Of a stretch of 64,000 nt of DNA, positions 25,656 through 34,826 are shown piece by piece. The notes beneath the pieces are model-generated. The model did no database searches. It saw only the letters and a program-made list of their open reading frames with translations, and was not told the origin of the DNA. The first letter of the stretch is position 1, and each line of letters begins with the position of its first letter. The position numbers were made by a program, and so were the translations under genes. Source of the stretch: Cohnella herbarum (GTDB taxonomy: Bacteria; Bacillota; Bacilli; Paenibacillales; Paenibacillaceae); contig NZ_CP051680.1 of assembly GCF_012849095.1 (NCBI RefSeq), forward strand, positions 1,550,001 to 1,614,000, read 5' to 3'.

Positions 25656-26663
25656 TTAAGAGACCTCCAACGACTTGAACAAGAACGGTTCTCCATTCAT
25701 GTAGGCTCGCAGTATCGCTTGTGCGTAGGGCTGCTCTTCAATCAACCCTTCGGACTCAAGTTGATTCTCCGCATGGAAGCTGTATGCTTCAATGATCGCC
25801 ATGATAAAAAAGCTCTCCAGCTTCGGAATAGCATCGTCGTCCATGTTTCTTATCCTCTCATAACCTTCGATGAAAAGAGCTCTCTGTGGCGGATGCAGCC
25901 CCATGATCGATTGGGCAATGTCGTAGAGATGATAGCCAAAGCCGCACCTGCCGAAATCGATGGGATAAGGTTCGCTGTCTCTAAAAATAACATTATCTTT
26001 ATGTAAGTCCGCATGGATCATCCCATAGTTCCGTTCATGGCTGACGAACGTGCCAATATGATCAAAAACCTTAATGAAGGCCTTCGTGTATAACTCAAAA
26101 GCTTCTTCCGATATGAAATTACTGTGATACAGTTGCAAATGCTCCCAGTCCTGTTGAAAGCTTTGCCTGCCCCAAGATGGGCGTTTAAAGCCGACGGATG
26201 GTTTAAAATCCGCGCTTGCCTCGTGTAGGTTCGCCATCATAGTCCCCATTTTCCGGATGGCCTCCTCTGAAAGCTCCTCTCTTTTCAAACGCTCGCCTTC
26301 GATCCATCTCAGCAAGGTAGCATGGCACTGCTGTCCGTCGCTCGTCGCTGCATTCGTGACAAAGTCTCCTTCCCGATTCGATATCGCTTCGGGTAAGATT
26401 AGACCCTTGAGTTTTAGTGCCGCCAACCATTCCAGTTCGGAGATGGTTTCCTCGCGCGGTTTGCATTCCGGGTGAATCCGGAGCAATAACTGTACACCCC
26501 CGTCAGTCACTATGCGGAAGGTGACATGCTCGGATATCTGAATGAAGTGAATGGAACTCCAGTCTACTTCGTATTTCTGTAAGGTATTAAGTGCCGCTTG
26601 TTTCGTTTGCTTCAGCGTATGGCGCCGATTTGTCTCTGAATCGATCCGAAAGCCGTTGTTCAT
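25656..26663 (-). CDS. phosphotransferase, APH/homoserine kinase-like (SrkA type)
   Basis: 335 residues. The catalytic loop GMIHADLHKDNVIF and metal-binding PIDFGRCGFGYHLYDIAQ are intact, as in APH and stress-response kinase A-like enzymes. AGGGGA precedes the ATG. Substrate may be a small molecule or a protein serine; no neighbour decides this. It is outside the cassette array and different from the two APH-like genes at 34.8 and 35.9 kb. Confidence 0.88.
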   Translation of the reverse strand: MNNGFRIDSETNRRHTLKQTKQAALNTLQKYEVDWSSIHFIQISEHVTFRIVTDGGVQLLLRIHPECKPREETISELEWLAALKLKGLILPEAISNREGDFVTNAATSDGQQCHATLLRWIEGERLKREELSEEAIRKMGTMMANLHEASADFKPSVGFKRPSWGRQSFQQDWEHLQLYHSNFISEEAFELYTKAFIKVFDHIGTFVSHERNYGMIHADLHKDNVIFRDSEPYPIDFGRCGFGYHLYDIAQSIMGLHPPQRALFIEGYERIRNMDDDAIPKLESFFIMAIIEAYSFHAENQLESEGLIEEQPYAQAILRAYMNGEPFLFKSLEVS

Positions 26664-26784
26664 CGCAATTCCCCTTTATTGAACCGTTCTTGCATCATTG
26701 TAACAGTCAAAAGGACTATCATCGCGGTAAACTATCTTTTTAACTGTATTTTCCCATTCCCATTCGGCGGCCAACCCTCATTTA

Positions 26785-26952
26785 TTAATCAGCTTTTTCT
26801 ACAACTACTAACGAATAAACGGCATTATTCCCTCCTCCGCCACCCATTGCACTTTGATTTATTACTTTCCAGCCACTAGCAAGCAGATGATTTAATTCGT
26901 CCAAGTTGTTTTTCTTTTCAGAAAGAAAATAAACAACGATAGCCTGTTGCAT
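26785..26952 (-). CDS. small hypothetical protein
   Basis: 55 residues from the ATG at 26952, which follows GGAGGG. The pattern MQQAIVVYFLSEKKNNLDELNHLLASGWKVI with a glycine-rich loop and a final beta strand resembles DUF4177-like proteins, where one strand pairs with a helix ending in GW. Function unknown. Confidence 0.6.
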   Translation of the reverse strand: MQQAIVVYFLSEKKNNLDELNHLLASGWKVINQSAMGGGGGNNAVYSLVVVEKAD

Positions 26953-26998
26953 CCGAACTCCCTCCATACTATCTAGTTTAGACTCTTCGATTTAAATG

Positions 26999-27502
26999 TT
27001 ACTCCCATAACAGCTGCCCCTTCCTCATTTTTGCAATGTAAAGGATTTGTCCCGTGTGACTAGGTAAATGTCTGAATTGATGCAAAAGCATCTCTAGAAC
27101 CGTGGATTGATTATCTAGGCCGGCACTGCTGAACTTTGGAAAGTTTAAATAAGGTTGCTCCAGTAACTTTTCTGGGTTTGCTTTAATAATCTCTAGAACT
27201 TGTATGACGCTGTCGTATGATTTCTTCGAAAGTTCCAAAGCTTGCTCTTTTGTCATTTGCAAACCGCGTTCGAATTCTTTACTCCTGTCTTCAATATGTG
27301 GAGCACCAAAGTATGCGGTTTCAAACCATTGATATAACGCCCCTGAAATGTGTGCTACCAAATTTGCGATGCTGTTACTCTCAGGCGTAGGTGACCATAC
27401 GATATCCTCTTCAGTCAACTGTTCAATTACGATGCGAGTCCATTTCTGGTCTGCTTTGTATTTCCTTAAGAGAAGGTCAATCACTATAGTTGAACTGTCC
27501 AA
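26999..27502 (-). CDS. DinB family protein
   Basis: 167 residues from a TTG after GGGGAG. Four-helix DinB plan with metal-binding histidines spread over NLVAHISGALYQWF and LEMLLHQFRHLPSHTGQILYI. This subfamily (DUF1572/DinB-like) includes metal-dependent thiol transferases such as BstA; the substrate is unknown. Same strand as, and just downstream of, the UvrA-like fragment. Confidence 0.85.
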   Translation of the reverse strand: MDSSTIVIDLLLRKYKADQKWTRIVIEQLTEEDIVWSPTPESNSIANLVAHISGALYQWFETAYFGAPHIEDRSKEFERGLQMTKEQALELSKKSYDSVIQVLEIIKANPEKLLEQPYLNFPKFSSAGLDNQSTVLEMLLHQFRHLPSHTGQILYIAKMRKGQLLWE

Positions 27503-27518
27503 AACTCTTCACGCTCCC

Positions 27519-28310
27519 CTATGTTTCACAAAGTTTACCAAACATATGTTTGCCAACTAAGGCCAGAGGTAGCCTCCGAAGTCCGATTGTACTCAAGTAG
27601 AGAAGCATGGGCTCAAGATGACTGACGATGGGGCCGATTATTTCGAACTCATGCGCGTCCATCGACTGCGGCAGGTTCTTGATAAAAGAGAGCATTTCCG
27701 GTAACTGCAACTTGTAGGCCTCAGCCAGGGTATAACCAGAAATGTGGATATCCAACACGCCCTTGCTCATCCCGGTTCCCACGCACGCCGGACACTCCGA
27801 ATGTTTCGAGAAAAACGAGATCATCCTCAGATTGCCTTTGCTGGTGGTGCGCGCATCAATCATAGTTTGAAGATCGGATACGCAACCGCGGTAATAGTCC
27901 GTCCGCAGCCGCTTATTATGTACAAACGAAACAGGCTCCTTGTCGTACCCATACAGCAGGACAGAAATAAATTGCCGATCTTGTTCCTCGAGCGGCCTCA
28001 GATAATCGATTCCAAGCATCGTCGCCAGTTGCCTGATTCTCGGCACCGGTGCGCAGTCCGTTCCAGCCCATAAGAGGACTGCTCCGTTCTTAAGCGACAG
28101 CTCGGGAACGATCATGCGGTCGGGGTTGATCTCGGTCGACGTAACGGTACCGCCGCACTCGGCGCAAGGACCGTAAGAACCGACTTCCCTCTTCTCTGCA
28201 ATGCTTCCATAAAGCGCGCCAAGGTACTCCGACACGGACATAATGACGCCGACAAGGGCGCCTGGACGTTTGGGGTTGAACGGTCTAACCGGGGTATACG
28301 AGCGATTCAT
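27519..28310 (-). pseudogene. UvrA-like fragment lacking both ATPase cores
   Basis: About 263 residues from the ATG at 28310 (AAGGAGA upstream). It matches the middle of UvrA-type proteins: a zinc module with CAECGG and CPACVGTG, the segment LEEQDRQFISVLLYGYD, and DIHISGYTLAEAYKLQLPEM. No Walker A is present, and the expected SGGE signature region is replaced by LPLALVGKHMFGK and a stop. Intact UvrA proteins are over 700 residues. Likely a remnant of a UvrA paralogue, although the good start site allows expression of a fragment. Confidence 0.6.
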
Positions 28311-28469
28311 AGACTGATTCTCCTTCAGCTGCATCCGATTTAAGTTGCATAAGTTTGAATTCCACACAGTCGTTTCGATACCCTTTTTTCTTCAATCTTT
28401 CGGCACTTTCATTACAATCCCCCCGCAGCTTTGCTCAACATACCGCAGCAGGCCGCAGCTATCACTAGT

Positions 28470-29095
28470 CTATCCCTCGAATTCGACTGGGAGGATGGGA
28501 ATAAACCCGAAGTAATGTGCCAGTACGTTCACAATACGTCTTGATGCTTGTCCGTCTCCGAAAATGTTGCTGGCATTTGTCATCCTATCATAGAAGTCTT
28601 TGTTTCTTCTTGAAGTCCACCCGAGTCACTCAATATAAGATAAGAGCGACGTATCGAATTAAACATGTTTTCCATGGGCTGGCCGTAATTTTCCCTGCGA
28701 TGGGCTGTCACGGTTGTAATTCTTGCTTCACGCTGAAGTATACGATTCAACTTGTTTTCCTTAAATCTATAATCAATCGGTTACGACGACGATGATCTGT
28801 CGGTTTGCCTCTTCAGGCCATGGCGAATATATATTATGGGAACGTAATCCCGCTTCAATATGTCCAACCGGTATTTTATTGAAAAAAGCAACCAACCCGC
28901 CGCATAAAGCAGTTTGGGTATCCCCAAGAACGAATATGAATCAAAATGCGCTAGAGATTGATGAAGCTGTTCTCGATGCTGCCCCGTCACGACAACTTTT
29001 GTTTCGAACCATTCCGGATGCCTTTTTAACTCTTGTACGACAGGGCACATTTTCGTCGCTTCGGGTCTTGCACCAAAAATGACCATAATCTTCAT
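28470..29095 (-). pseudogene. wecB: decayed UDP-GlcNAc 2-epimerase gene
   Basis: N-terminal MKIMVIFGARPEATKMCPVV, followed by VVVTGQHREQLHQ, is a clear WecB start. After about 55 residues the frame degenerates. Further downstream pieces of the C-terminal half reappear in other frames: YLILSDSGG.QEE near 28.6 kb and NIFGDGQASRRIVNVLAHYF ending at 28470. Total span is 626 bp against about 1,100 for an intact gene, so there are deletions as well as frame changes. Confidence 0.7.
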
Positions 29096-29210
29096 AAAAT
29101 AGAACGAATTAAAGGGTGTAAAGTTGCGACGTCCTGCCCGTTAGCTATTTCTTAATCATCAATCATTCGGCAAATCCGCTACAATCCCGCCGCAGCTTAA
29201 TTAGCAAGCA

Positions 29211-29238
29211 TTGCATAATTGTAGTCGGATGTTAAAAT
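29211..29238 (+). promoter_or_regulatory. candidate promoter of the small membrane protein gene
   Basis: TTGCAT and TAAAAT with 16-bp spacing, 73 bp before the ATG at 29311. By eye only. Confidence 0.35.
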
Positions 29239-29310
29239 ATTACTAAAATCTATCCCGTCGGACACGTTCAGACTAACCTTTTTTCCTTGGTACATCAGGA
29301 GGCATAGGGC

Positions 29311-29766
29311 ATGAGTGCGTATTTTAAGAAATGGTATCTGGTTTCCTCCCTCGTTCTCTCCATATTCCTTGTCATCGTCACGATTCTCAGCTTTACTCCC
29401 GTATCCAAAGCGATCTTGAAGCCGCTAGAAACCGTCGCTTATTACGTATTGTGGTTCTTCATCGTCGAGTTGATCGTGCTTTTCTTCATTACCAAAGACG
29501 CCCGCAAATTCTTCCGAGAACAGTGGCTAAGCATCATAGCGGTAGTCTCATCGATCTCCGTCACTCAGCTTGCCGACGCGCTCGTCGGAGTCGGATCGTT
29601 GACTGGTCTTAACGCCTTGAAAGGCCTCAAATCAATAAAAGGCATCAAATCGCTTAAGTTGTTCAAAGCAACGAAAAGCGCGAAGGTAGCCAAATCGTTC
29701 AAGATCGGCAAAAAGGCTTCGAAAGCGGCGAAAGAAGTGGAGAAGCTGGAAAAAGGAAAAGGGTAA
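29311..29766 (+). CDS. membrane protein with a Lys/Ala-rich tail, unknown function
   Basis: 151 residues; AGGAGG precedes the ATG. Two or three hydrophobic segments (SSLVLSIFLVIVTILSF, VAYYVLWFFIVELIVLFFI, LSIIAVVSSISVTQLADALVGVG) are followed by about 55 residues of repeated Lys-Ser/Ala units (GLKSIKGIKSLKLFKATKSAKVAKSFK). The tail is strongly basic and would be cytoplasmic, where it could bind lipid or nucleic acid. The start resembles the first half of a voltage-sensor/ion-channel-like domain, but I make no assignment. Confidence 0.65.
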   Translation: MSAYFKKWYLVSSLVLSIFLVIVTILSFTPVSKAILKPLETVAYYVLWFFIVELIVLFFITKDARKFFREQWLSIIAVVSSISVTQLADALVGVGSLTGLNALKGLKSIKGIKSLKLFKATKSAKVAKSFKIGKKASKAAKEVEKLEKGKG

Positions 29767-29857
29767 CACTCGATCTGACAAAAACGGTCACCCCGTTTGA
29801 ATTCATCGTCCCATAGAGTATACAATGGATAAGATTACATTCATTGGAGGCAAACTC

Positions 29858-30328
29858 ATGTACCGTAAAGCAGAAGACTTTTTGGCAGAATGGTCGGCAT
29901 CCGCCGCAGGAACGCTGTCCGTTATGAAAGCGATCACGGACGACAAAATGCACACGGCAATCGTGGAAGGACATAACTCGCTAGGATGGCTGGCATGGCA
30001 TTTGGTCGGCACGGCGGGAGCGTTCGGACAAATTGCCGGATTGAATACTCCCGCGATCGAGCGTGGGGCTAAAGTACCTGAGCGCATGGGCGACATCGTG
30101 GAGAAATACGAAGCGATTAACGCTGCTTATAATAGCGAAGCAAAGAATTTCACGGATGAAATGATGACTGAGGAAATCAACGCTTTTGGCGGCAAAATGA
30201 TCAGAGGCAAGTTTCTGCGGATGCTCGTCGATCACCAGACGCATCATCGCGGTCAAATGACGGTATTGCTCCGTCAAGCTGGCCTTCCCGTGCCTGGCGT
30301 GATGGGACCTACGAAAGAAATGCAATAA
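29858..30328 (+). CDS. DinB family protein
   Basis: 156 residues from the ATG at 29858, preceded by TTGGAGG. Features: LGWLAWHLVGTAG and the metal-site helix LVDHQTHHRGQMTVLLRQAGLP. It is a paralogue of the minus-strand DinB gene at 32.3 kb, sharing EDF..EWS, W HLV and the QTHHRGQMTVL block. Function unknown; metal binding is expected from three histidines. Confidence 0.88.
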   Translation: MYRKAEDFLAEWSASAAGTLSVMKAITDDKMHTAIVEGHNSLGWLAWHLVGTAGAFGQIAGLNTPAIERGAKVPERMGDIVEKYEAINAAYNSEAKNFTDEMMTEEINAFGGKMIRGKFLRMLVDHQTHHRGQMTVLLRQAGLPVPGVMGPTKEMQ

Positions 30329-30356
30329 CACTGATGGCTAACACAATAACTGCTTG

Positions 30357-30398
30357 AAACGAAGCGAGCCTTTTTGGACAAAGGGCTCGCTTCGTTTT
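30357..30398. terminator. bidirectional terminator
   Basis: AAACGAAGCGAGCC pairs perfectly with GGCTCGCTTCGTTT around a 13-base loop, with A-run and T-run on either side. Serves the convergent DinB and GNAT genes. Confidence 0.9.
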
Positions 30399-30405
30399 GT
30401 ATCCC

Positions 30406-30852
30406 TTAACGTTTTAATTCTAAATGAAGCAAGGGAAACGGTCGTCCTGAACCATCCAGCTCCGATCGTCCTATTTGTATAAAGCCGTACCGTTTATAGA
30501 ATGCGTGAGCTCCCTCGTTCTGCTCGTTCACATCGACATGGAGGTGGCTTCCTTTTACTTTTTCGGCATGCTTTATTAATTGACTGCCAATCCCCTTTCC
30601 GTGATAATGGGGATCCACGAATAGCATCTCTATCTTCGTTCCGTCAAGTCCAACAAACCCTGTCGGTACTTCGTCTTCGTTTAATGCCAACCAAATCTCG
30701 ACTTCCTTTAATGCTCCGTTTTGAACCATCCGATGATAAAATTCAATGTCCTTATCCGTCAAAAATGTGTGAGTTAGACGCACGGCACGGTACCAAATAT
30801 CTACTAATCTATCATGATAGTGTTCTTGAAAAGGGACTATTTTGTTTAGCAT
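30406..30852 (-). CDS. GNAT family N-acetyltransferase
   Basis: 148 residues. Acetyl-CoA loop FVDPHYHGKGIGSQLI, followed by LHVDVNEQNEGAHAFYKRYGF. The general plan matches YjaB/RimI-like small GNATs; the substrate is unknown. GGAGGA precedes the ATG. First of three minus-strand genes in reverse order with the monooxygenase and WYL regulator upstream. Confidence 0.9.
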   Translation of the reverse strand: MLNKIVPFQEHYHDRLVDIWYRAVRLTHTFLTDKDIEFYHRMVQNGALKEVEIWLALNEDEVPTGFVGLDGTKIEMLFVDPHYHGKGIGSQLIKHAEKVKGSHLHVDVNEQNEGAHAFYKRYGFIQIGRSELDGSGRPFPLLHLELKR

Positions 30853-30904
30853 TACTCTTCCTCCGTATTACAATAAAATTCATTCATGTTCGAGGTAGGC
30901 TGCG

Positions 30905-31207
30905 TTATAATCCCTTGCCGCCGACAGGACGAAGCCGAATCGGCTCGATGCCTGCGATTAAAGGTCGCGCGCGCTGAATGACGGCCAGTACTTCTTCGTT
31001 CTTGAGAGAGTCGGCATGAGCTTGGGCATCGCTCCACAGCTCAGTGATCCAGATCGCATCGGGATCATCTACGGATTCATTGATAATATAGAACTCGCAG
31101 CCCTCCATATCATTCAAGCTAAGCGAAGATTCCAGCAATAATGAAATCAGTTCCTCCCGTTTCCCTGGGTGAGCCGTCAATTTTCCGAACATAGTAAACT
31201 TGTTCAT
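30905..31207 (-). CDS. antibiotic biosynthesis monooxygenase domain protein (YgiN-like)
   Basis: 100 residues, single ABM domain: MFGKLTAHPGKREELISLLL, CEFYIINESVDDPDAIWITELW and the C-terminal helix SLKNEEVLAVIQRARPL. Such proteins are quinol monooxygenases or heme/lipid peroxide-handling dimers. It is 9 bp from the WYL regulator gene and probably co-transcribed with it. Confidence 0.88.
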   Translation of the reverse strand: MNKFTMFGKLTAHPGKREELISLLLESSLSLNDMEGCEFYIINESVDDPDAIWITELWSDAQAHADSLKNEEVLAVIQRARPLIAGIEPIRLRPVGGKGL

Positions 31208-31216
31208 CTCATTTTT

Positions 31217-32212
31217 TCATCCTTTCTTATTCTCTGTTATTATTTGCATCGATTGATAGTGTTTATACATTTCGAGGCTAACCTCCGCCATTCTATCGAT
31301 CAGCATTTGCGGTTCTAGGATCTCAAGAGACCTCCCGTACGGAAGAAGAAAGTACGGCACGTATGTCTTAAGCGACTGCTCCCCTAGCTTAAATAGAACT
31401 TCGCCGGGTCGTTTGCGATCAATTAGCGCATGACCGAATAGCCAATGTTTGCATAGCTCGTTAAGCGCGTGTTCATGTCCTTGGAGCCTAACGTTGACTA
31501 GCGTCTCGGCGTCGAGCGATTCCGGGAGTAAAGAACGCAAAAGGAAATCCTTCGCGGAAAAGGCGGCCGGACGTTCGAAACGAATATCCACCGTTTCCAA
31601 ACGGACTATGCGATCCACGCGGAAGCTTCGGACCTCTTGTCTTAGACGGCAAAATCCGACAATGTACCAAATCCCTTTCCAATGCACGATGCCGTAGGGA
31701 TCGAGGATTCGTTGGCTGGGAGTAGGCTCCGCCCCTTTGGCATAGTCCATGTTCAACGACTCTCCTCGGGCTGCGGCCTCCTCTAACCGTTTAAGCAATT
31801 CAAGCTCTCTCGAAGCCGTAGGTGTCTGGATGACGGCAAGCCCGCTGCTATGCCTGTTAATCCATTCAAGCTGCTCTTCATTGGTGTATCGCTTCAGCTT
31901 ATCGACCGCTCGGGTAAGCGCGTCCGTAAACGGATACCCCGCTTCCCTGGCGAAGACGGATGCATGCACGAGCGCTTTCTGTTCTTCGGAATCGAACAGC
32001 AACGGGGAATCGACGAATTCGCCGAGCAACCGGTAACCACCCTTAGGACCGGAGTCGGCAATAATCGGGGCTCCGCTCGCGCACAAGGAATCAATGCATC
32101 GGTATACGGTGCGAACATGAATCTCCAGATCATCCGCGAGCTGTTGCGCCGTCACCCGCTTCCCCGATCGAAGTAGCCATAGAATGGACAGCATATTATC
32201 CGCTTTGGACAT
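31217..32212 (-). CDS. YafY family regulator (HTH plus WYL domain)
   Basis: 331 residues. N-terminal DeoR-like helix-turn-helix (MLSILWLLRSGKRVTAQQLADDLEIHVRTVYR), then the WYL ligand-sensing domain (LDPYGIVHWKGIWYIVGFCR with R..RSFRVDRI) and a C-terminal WCX extension. The family often regulates a neighbouring gene; the ABM gene immediately downstream is the likely target. GGGGTG precedes the ATG. Confidence 0.9.
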   Translation of the reverse strand: MSKADNMLSILWLLRSGKRVTAQQLADDLEIHVRTVYRCIDSLCASGAPIIADSGPKGGYRLLGEFVDSPLLFDSEEQKALVHASVFAREAGYPFTDALTRAVDKLKRYTNEEQLEWINRHSSGLAVIQTPTASRELELLKRLEEAAARGESLNMDYAKGAEPTPSQRILDPYGIVHWKGIWYIVGFCRLRQEVRSFRVDRIVRLETVDIRFERPAAFSAKDFLLRSLLPESLDAETLVNVRLQGHEHALNELCKHWLFGHALIDRKRPGEVLFKLGEQSLKTYVPYFLLPYGRSLEILEPQMLIDRMAEVSLEMYKHYQSMQIITENKKG

Positions 32213-32291
32213 TGCCGTTCTTCACCCCCTAAGGCGTTTTCTTAAAAAAGCATTTAACCTGCCGCTTTCCATAGTTCTATTGTAAAGGAAA

Positions 32292-32789
32292 TTAGACTAA
32301 GGGCGCTATCCCTTGCTCGATCCAAGTTTCGTAAGTCGGGCCGTAGACATTGGGCAATCGAAGACCGGCTTGGCGCATAAGAACGGTCATCTGTCCGCGA
32401 TGATGCGTTTGGTGCATGATCGTATAGCGAAGGGAACTTCCATTCAACCAAGCTTCATTGTAAATCATAACCGATTCGCGCAAAGTTTCGTCATTCCACT
32501 GCGTTCGAACCGCATGCAGCAGATCCCTGCTGATCCGCCGATACTCTGAGGCTATTAGCGCAGCAGAAGCCGGAGCCGATTCGCCTCCGGAGTGAGCATC
32601 GAACACGAGCCCCAAAGAGGTCATGTAGTGCAAGGAACGAACCAGATGCCAGGCAATTTGTCCTAGCGTTCGTCTACCTTCGATCACCTCTTGTCCAAGA
32701 GAATCATCCGTAAGTGCATCCAGCACGCTTGCCGTTAATTCCGCCTCACTACTCCATTCCGTCGCAAAATCTTCAATTCGTGTAAACAT
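32292..32789 (-). CDS. DinB family protein
   Basis: 165 residues. LGQIAWHLVRSLHYM and IMHQTHHRGQMTVLMRQAGLRLP carry the metal-site histidines. Closest visible relative is the DinB gene at 29.9 kb; the intervening GNAT, ABM and WYL genes separate the two. GGAGG precedes the ATG. Cytoplasmic. Confidence 0.88.
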   Translation of the reverse strand: MFTRIEDFATEWSSEAELTASVLDALTDDSLGQEVIEGRRTLGQIAWHLVRSLHYMTSLGLVFDAHSGGESAPASAALIASEYRRISRDLLHAVRTQWNDETLRESVMIYNEAWLNGSSLRYTIMHQTHHRGQMTVLMRQAGLRLPNVYGPTYETWIEQGIAPLV

Positions 32790-33148
32790 TTTTTATTCCT
32801 CCATTTCATTATTGGCTTAAGCACTACAAGCATACAAAAAAACCACTGACAGCTACGGTCAGTGATTTTTCGTTAGCTTGGACAAATATTTAAATAAAAT
32901 GCTATTTCTCAATCAAGCCAGAACACATCGAACACCTCCACCCTTTTTCAAGTTTATATTTACAAAAATTTCATTTTGCGCTTGAAGCTTACGTGACGTA
33001 ATGAATTATGATGCAGATACCGGTAAAAATCTCGCGCGAAGAGTAAGAAGATGAATATGAAACGGGAGTGGAAAGTTGGAGAATTGCGAAATTAGCTCTG
33101 AATCCAATACTACACGGCTAGCCGACCAATGAGAGGACTAAATAAACC
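32790..33148. other. 359-bp intergenic region with an orphan terminator
   Basis: A strong hairpin with CACTGAC and GTCAGTG arms at 32844-32864, flanked by A- and T-runs, lies upstream of both flanking genes and so terminates nothing visible. The rest is AT-rich with no credible coding frame. The promoters of the DinB and MFS genes must lie here. Confidence 0.6.
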
Positions 33149-34756
33149 ATGAACGAACAAGTCACAACAAACGCTATGAACGTGACCGAGATGCAAGCCG
33201 GCACGCGTGAATGGATCGGGCTTGCGGTGCTTGCCCTACCCGCCCTTCTTGTCTCCATTGATCTCTCCGTAATGATCCTAGCACTGCCGCTCATTGGCGC
33301 CGACCTCGGTGCCGACAGTGCCCAGCAGCTGTGGATCATCGATATCTACGGCTTCATGCTTGCCGGGTTCTTGATCACCATGGGGTCTCTGGGAGATCGG
33401 ATCGGCCGTCGTAAACTGCTGTTGATCGGCGGAGCCACATTCGTCATGGCCTCGATAATGGCTGCATTCTCCCAAAGCGCTGAGATGCTCATTGTGGCCC
33501 GTGCACTGCTAGGAATTGCCGGGGCGACTGTTTCGCCTTCAACTCTAGCCTTAATAAGCAACATGTTCCGTTCCCATAAGCAGCGCTCCCTCGCTATCGG
33601 AATATGGTTAACGTGCTCGATGGGCGGAATGGCTCTTGGGCCGGTGGTGGGAGGCATCATGTTGGATCACTTCTGGTGGGGCTCGGCGTTTCTTCTAGGC
33701 GTGCCGGTCATGTTGCTTCTGCTAGTAGTCGGACCTATATTGCTACCCGAATACCGACACCCCGAATCCGGCCGGCTGGATTTAACCAGTGTCGCGTTAT
33801 CTCTGGGCGCTATCCTGCCGGTGATATACGGCCTCAAGGAGATCGCCAAGTACGGTCTGCAGATGGTACCTGCGCTGTTAATACTGGTGGGCGTCGTCCT
33901 CGGTACGCTGTTCGTGTTGCGTCAACGCAGGCATACGAGTCCCTTGCTGGACCTGCGCCTGTTCGCGAGTCCCGGATTCAGCGCTGCGCTAGGGGGCATA
34001 TTCGGTATTACACTGACCGGAGCGACCATGCTTTTCATCGCGCAGCACCTTCAGTTTGTGCAAGGAATGTCCCCTCTTCAGGCAGGGTTGTATATGCTCC
34101 CAGGGGTAATTGCCTCAATGGCCGGAATGCTTCTCTCGCCGCTTATCGCACGCCGGATCCGACCGGCTCGCCTTATCGGAATAGGTCTATTGATATCGAC
34201 CACGGGTTGTTTTCTGCTGACCCAGGTGGGGGTTGAATCAGGTCTCACGTTTCTGGTGCTCGGGTACATTTGCTTCAATATAGGTTCTGCCCCATTCCCG
34301 AGCCTGTCCAGCGACCTTATCATCGGCTCTGCCCCGCCGGAGAAGGCGGGATCGGCGGCGTCCATGCTGCAAACCAGCGGCGAATTCGCCTTCGCGCTGG
34401 GCATAGCGGTCTTTGGCAGCATCGGCACGATCGTGTACCGCAACCAAGTGGCGAACTCTATTCCTGCCGACTTGCCGGCATCCGCGGAACAAGCTTCCCG
34501 CGATAGCTTGGCCGGCGCCACGGCTATAGCGGAAGGCCTCTCCGAACAAGCCGGCAAAACCCTACTCATCGGCGCGCGCGATGCCTTTACCGGCGGGATG
34601 CACGCCGTTGCGGCAGCCTGCGGCGTTATCATGCTCGCTGTCTTCATCCTTGTCGTTACGCGGTTTCGTCACTTACGTCCAATCGGTGAGACTCAGTCTA
34701 ACCAATCCGGCAGTATTCCAGTAGTTGCACCCGGCGCTGCCAAACAATCAAGTTAG
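33149..34756 (+). CDS. MFS transporter, DHA2 (14-TMS) drug efflux type
   Basis: 535 residues with about 14 membrane helices. Motif A appears as GSLGDRIGRRKLLLIGG and motif C-like as GIWLTCSMGGMALGPVVGG; the N-terminal SIDLSVMILALPLIGADL is typical of SmvA/EmrB/QacA proteins. Expected role: proton-driven export of quaternary ammonium compounds or other drugs. Higher GC than its neighbours, which hints at transfer. GAGAGGA is 11 bases before the ATG. Confidence 0.92.
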   Translation: MNEQVTTNAMNVTEMQAGTREWIGLAVLALPALLVSIDLSVMILALPLIGADLGADSAQQLWIIDIYGFMLAGFLITMGSLGDRIGRRKLLLIGGATFVMASIMAAFSQSAEMLIVARALLGIAGATVSPSTLALISNMFRSHKQRSLAIGIWLTCSMGGMALGPVVGGIMLDHFWWGSAFLLGVPVMLLLLVVGPILLPEYRHPESGRLDLTSVALSLGAILPVIYGLKEIAKYGLQMVPALLILVGVVLGTLFVLRQRRHTSPLLDLRLFASPGFSAALGGIFGITLTGATMLFIAQHLQFVQGMSPLQAGLYMLPGVIASMAGMLLSPLIARRIRPARLIGIGLLISTTGCFLLTQVGVESGLTFLVLGYICFNIGSAPFPSLSSDLIIGSAPPEKAGSAASMLQTSGEFAFALGIAVFGSIGTIVYRNQVANSIPADLPASAEQASRDSLAGATAIAEGLSEQAGKTLLIGARDAFTGGMHAVAAACGVIMLAVFILVVTRFRHLRPIGETQSNQSGSIPVVAPGAAKQSS

Positions 34757-34784
34757 TTGCGCTGCGTAATAATGCTGAAGTCAG

Positions 34785-34809
34785 AAACCAACCCGTACGA
34801 TTGGTTTTT
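34785..34809. terminator. terminator between MFS and streptomycin kinase-like genes
   Basis: AAACCAA pairs with TTGGTTT across a 9-base loop and is followed by TTG TCTT; convergent genes flank it. Confidence 0.75.
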
Positions 34810-34826
34810 GTCTTATTAAACTAACT

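Noticed and set aside
26681..26720. Further attC-like element near ACCGTTCTTGCATCATT
   Set aside because: Only a short match to one end box; no partner box or inner stem follows.
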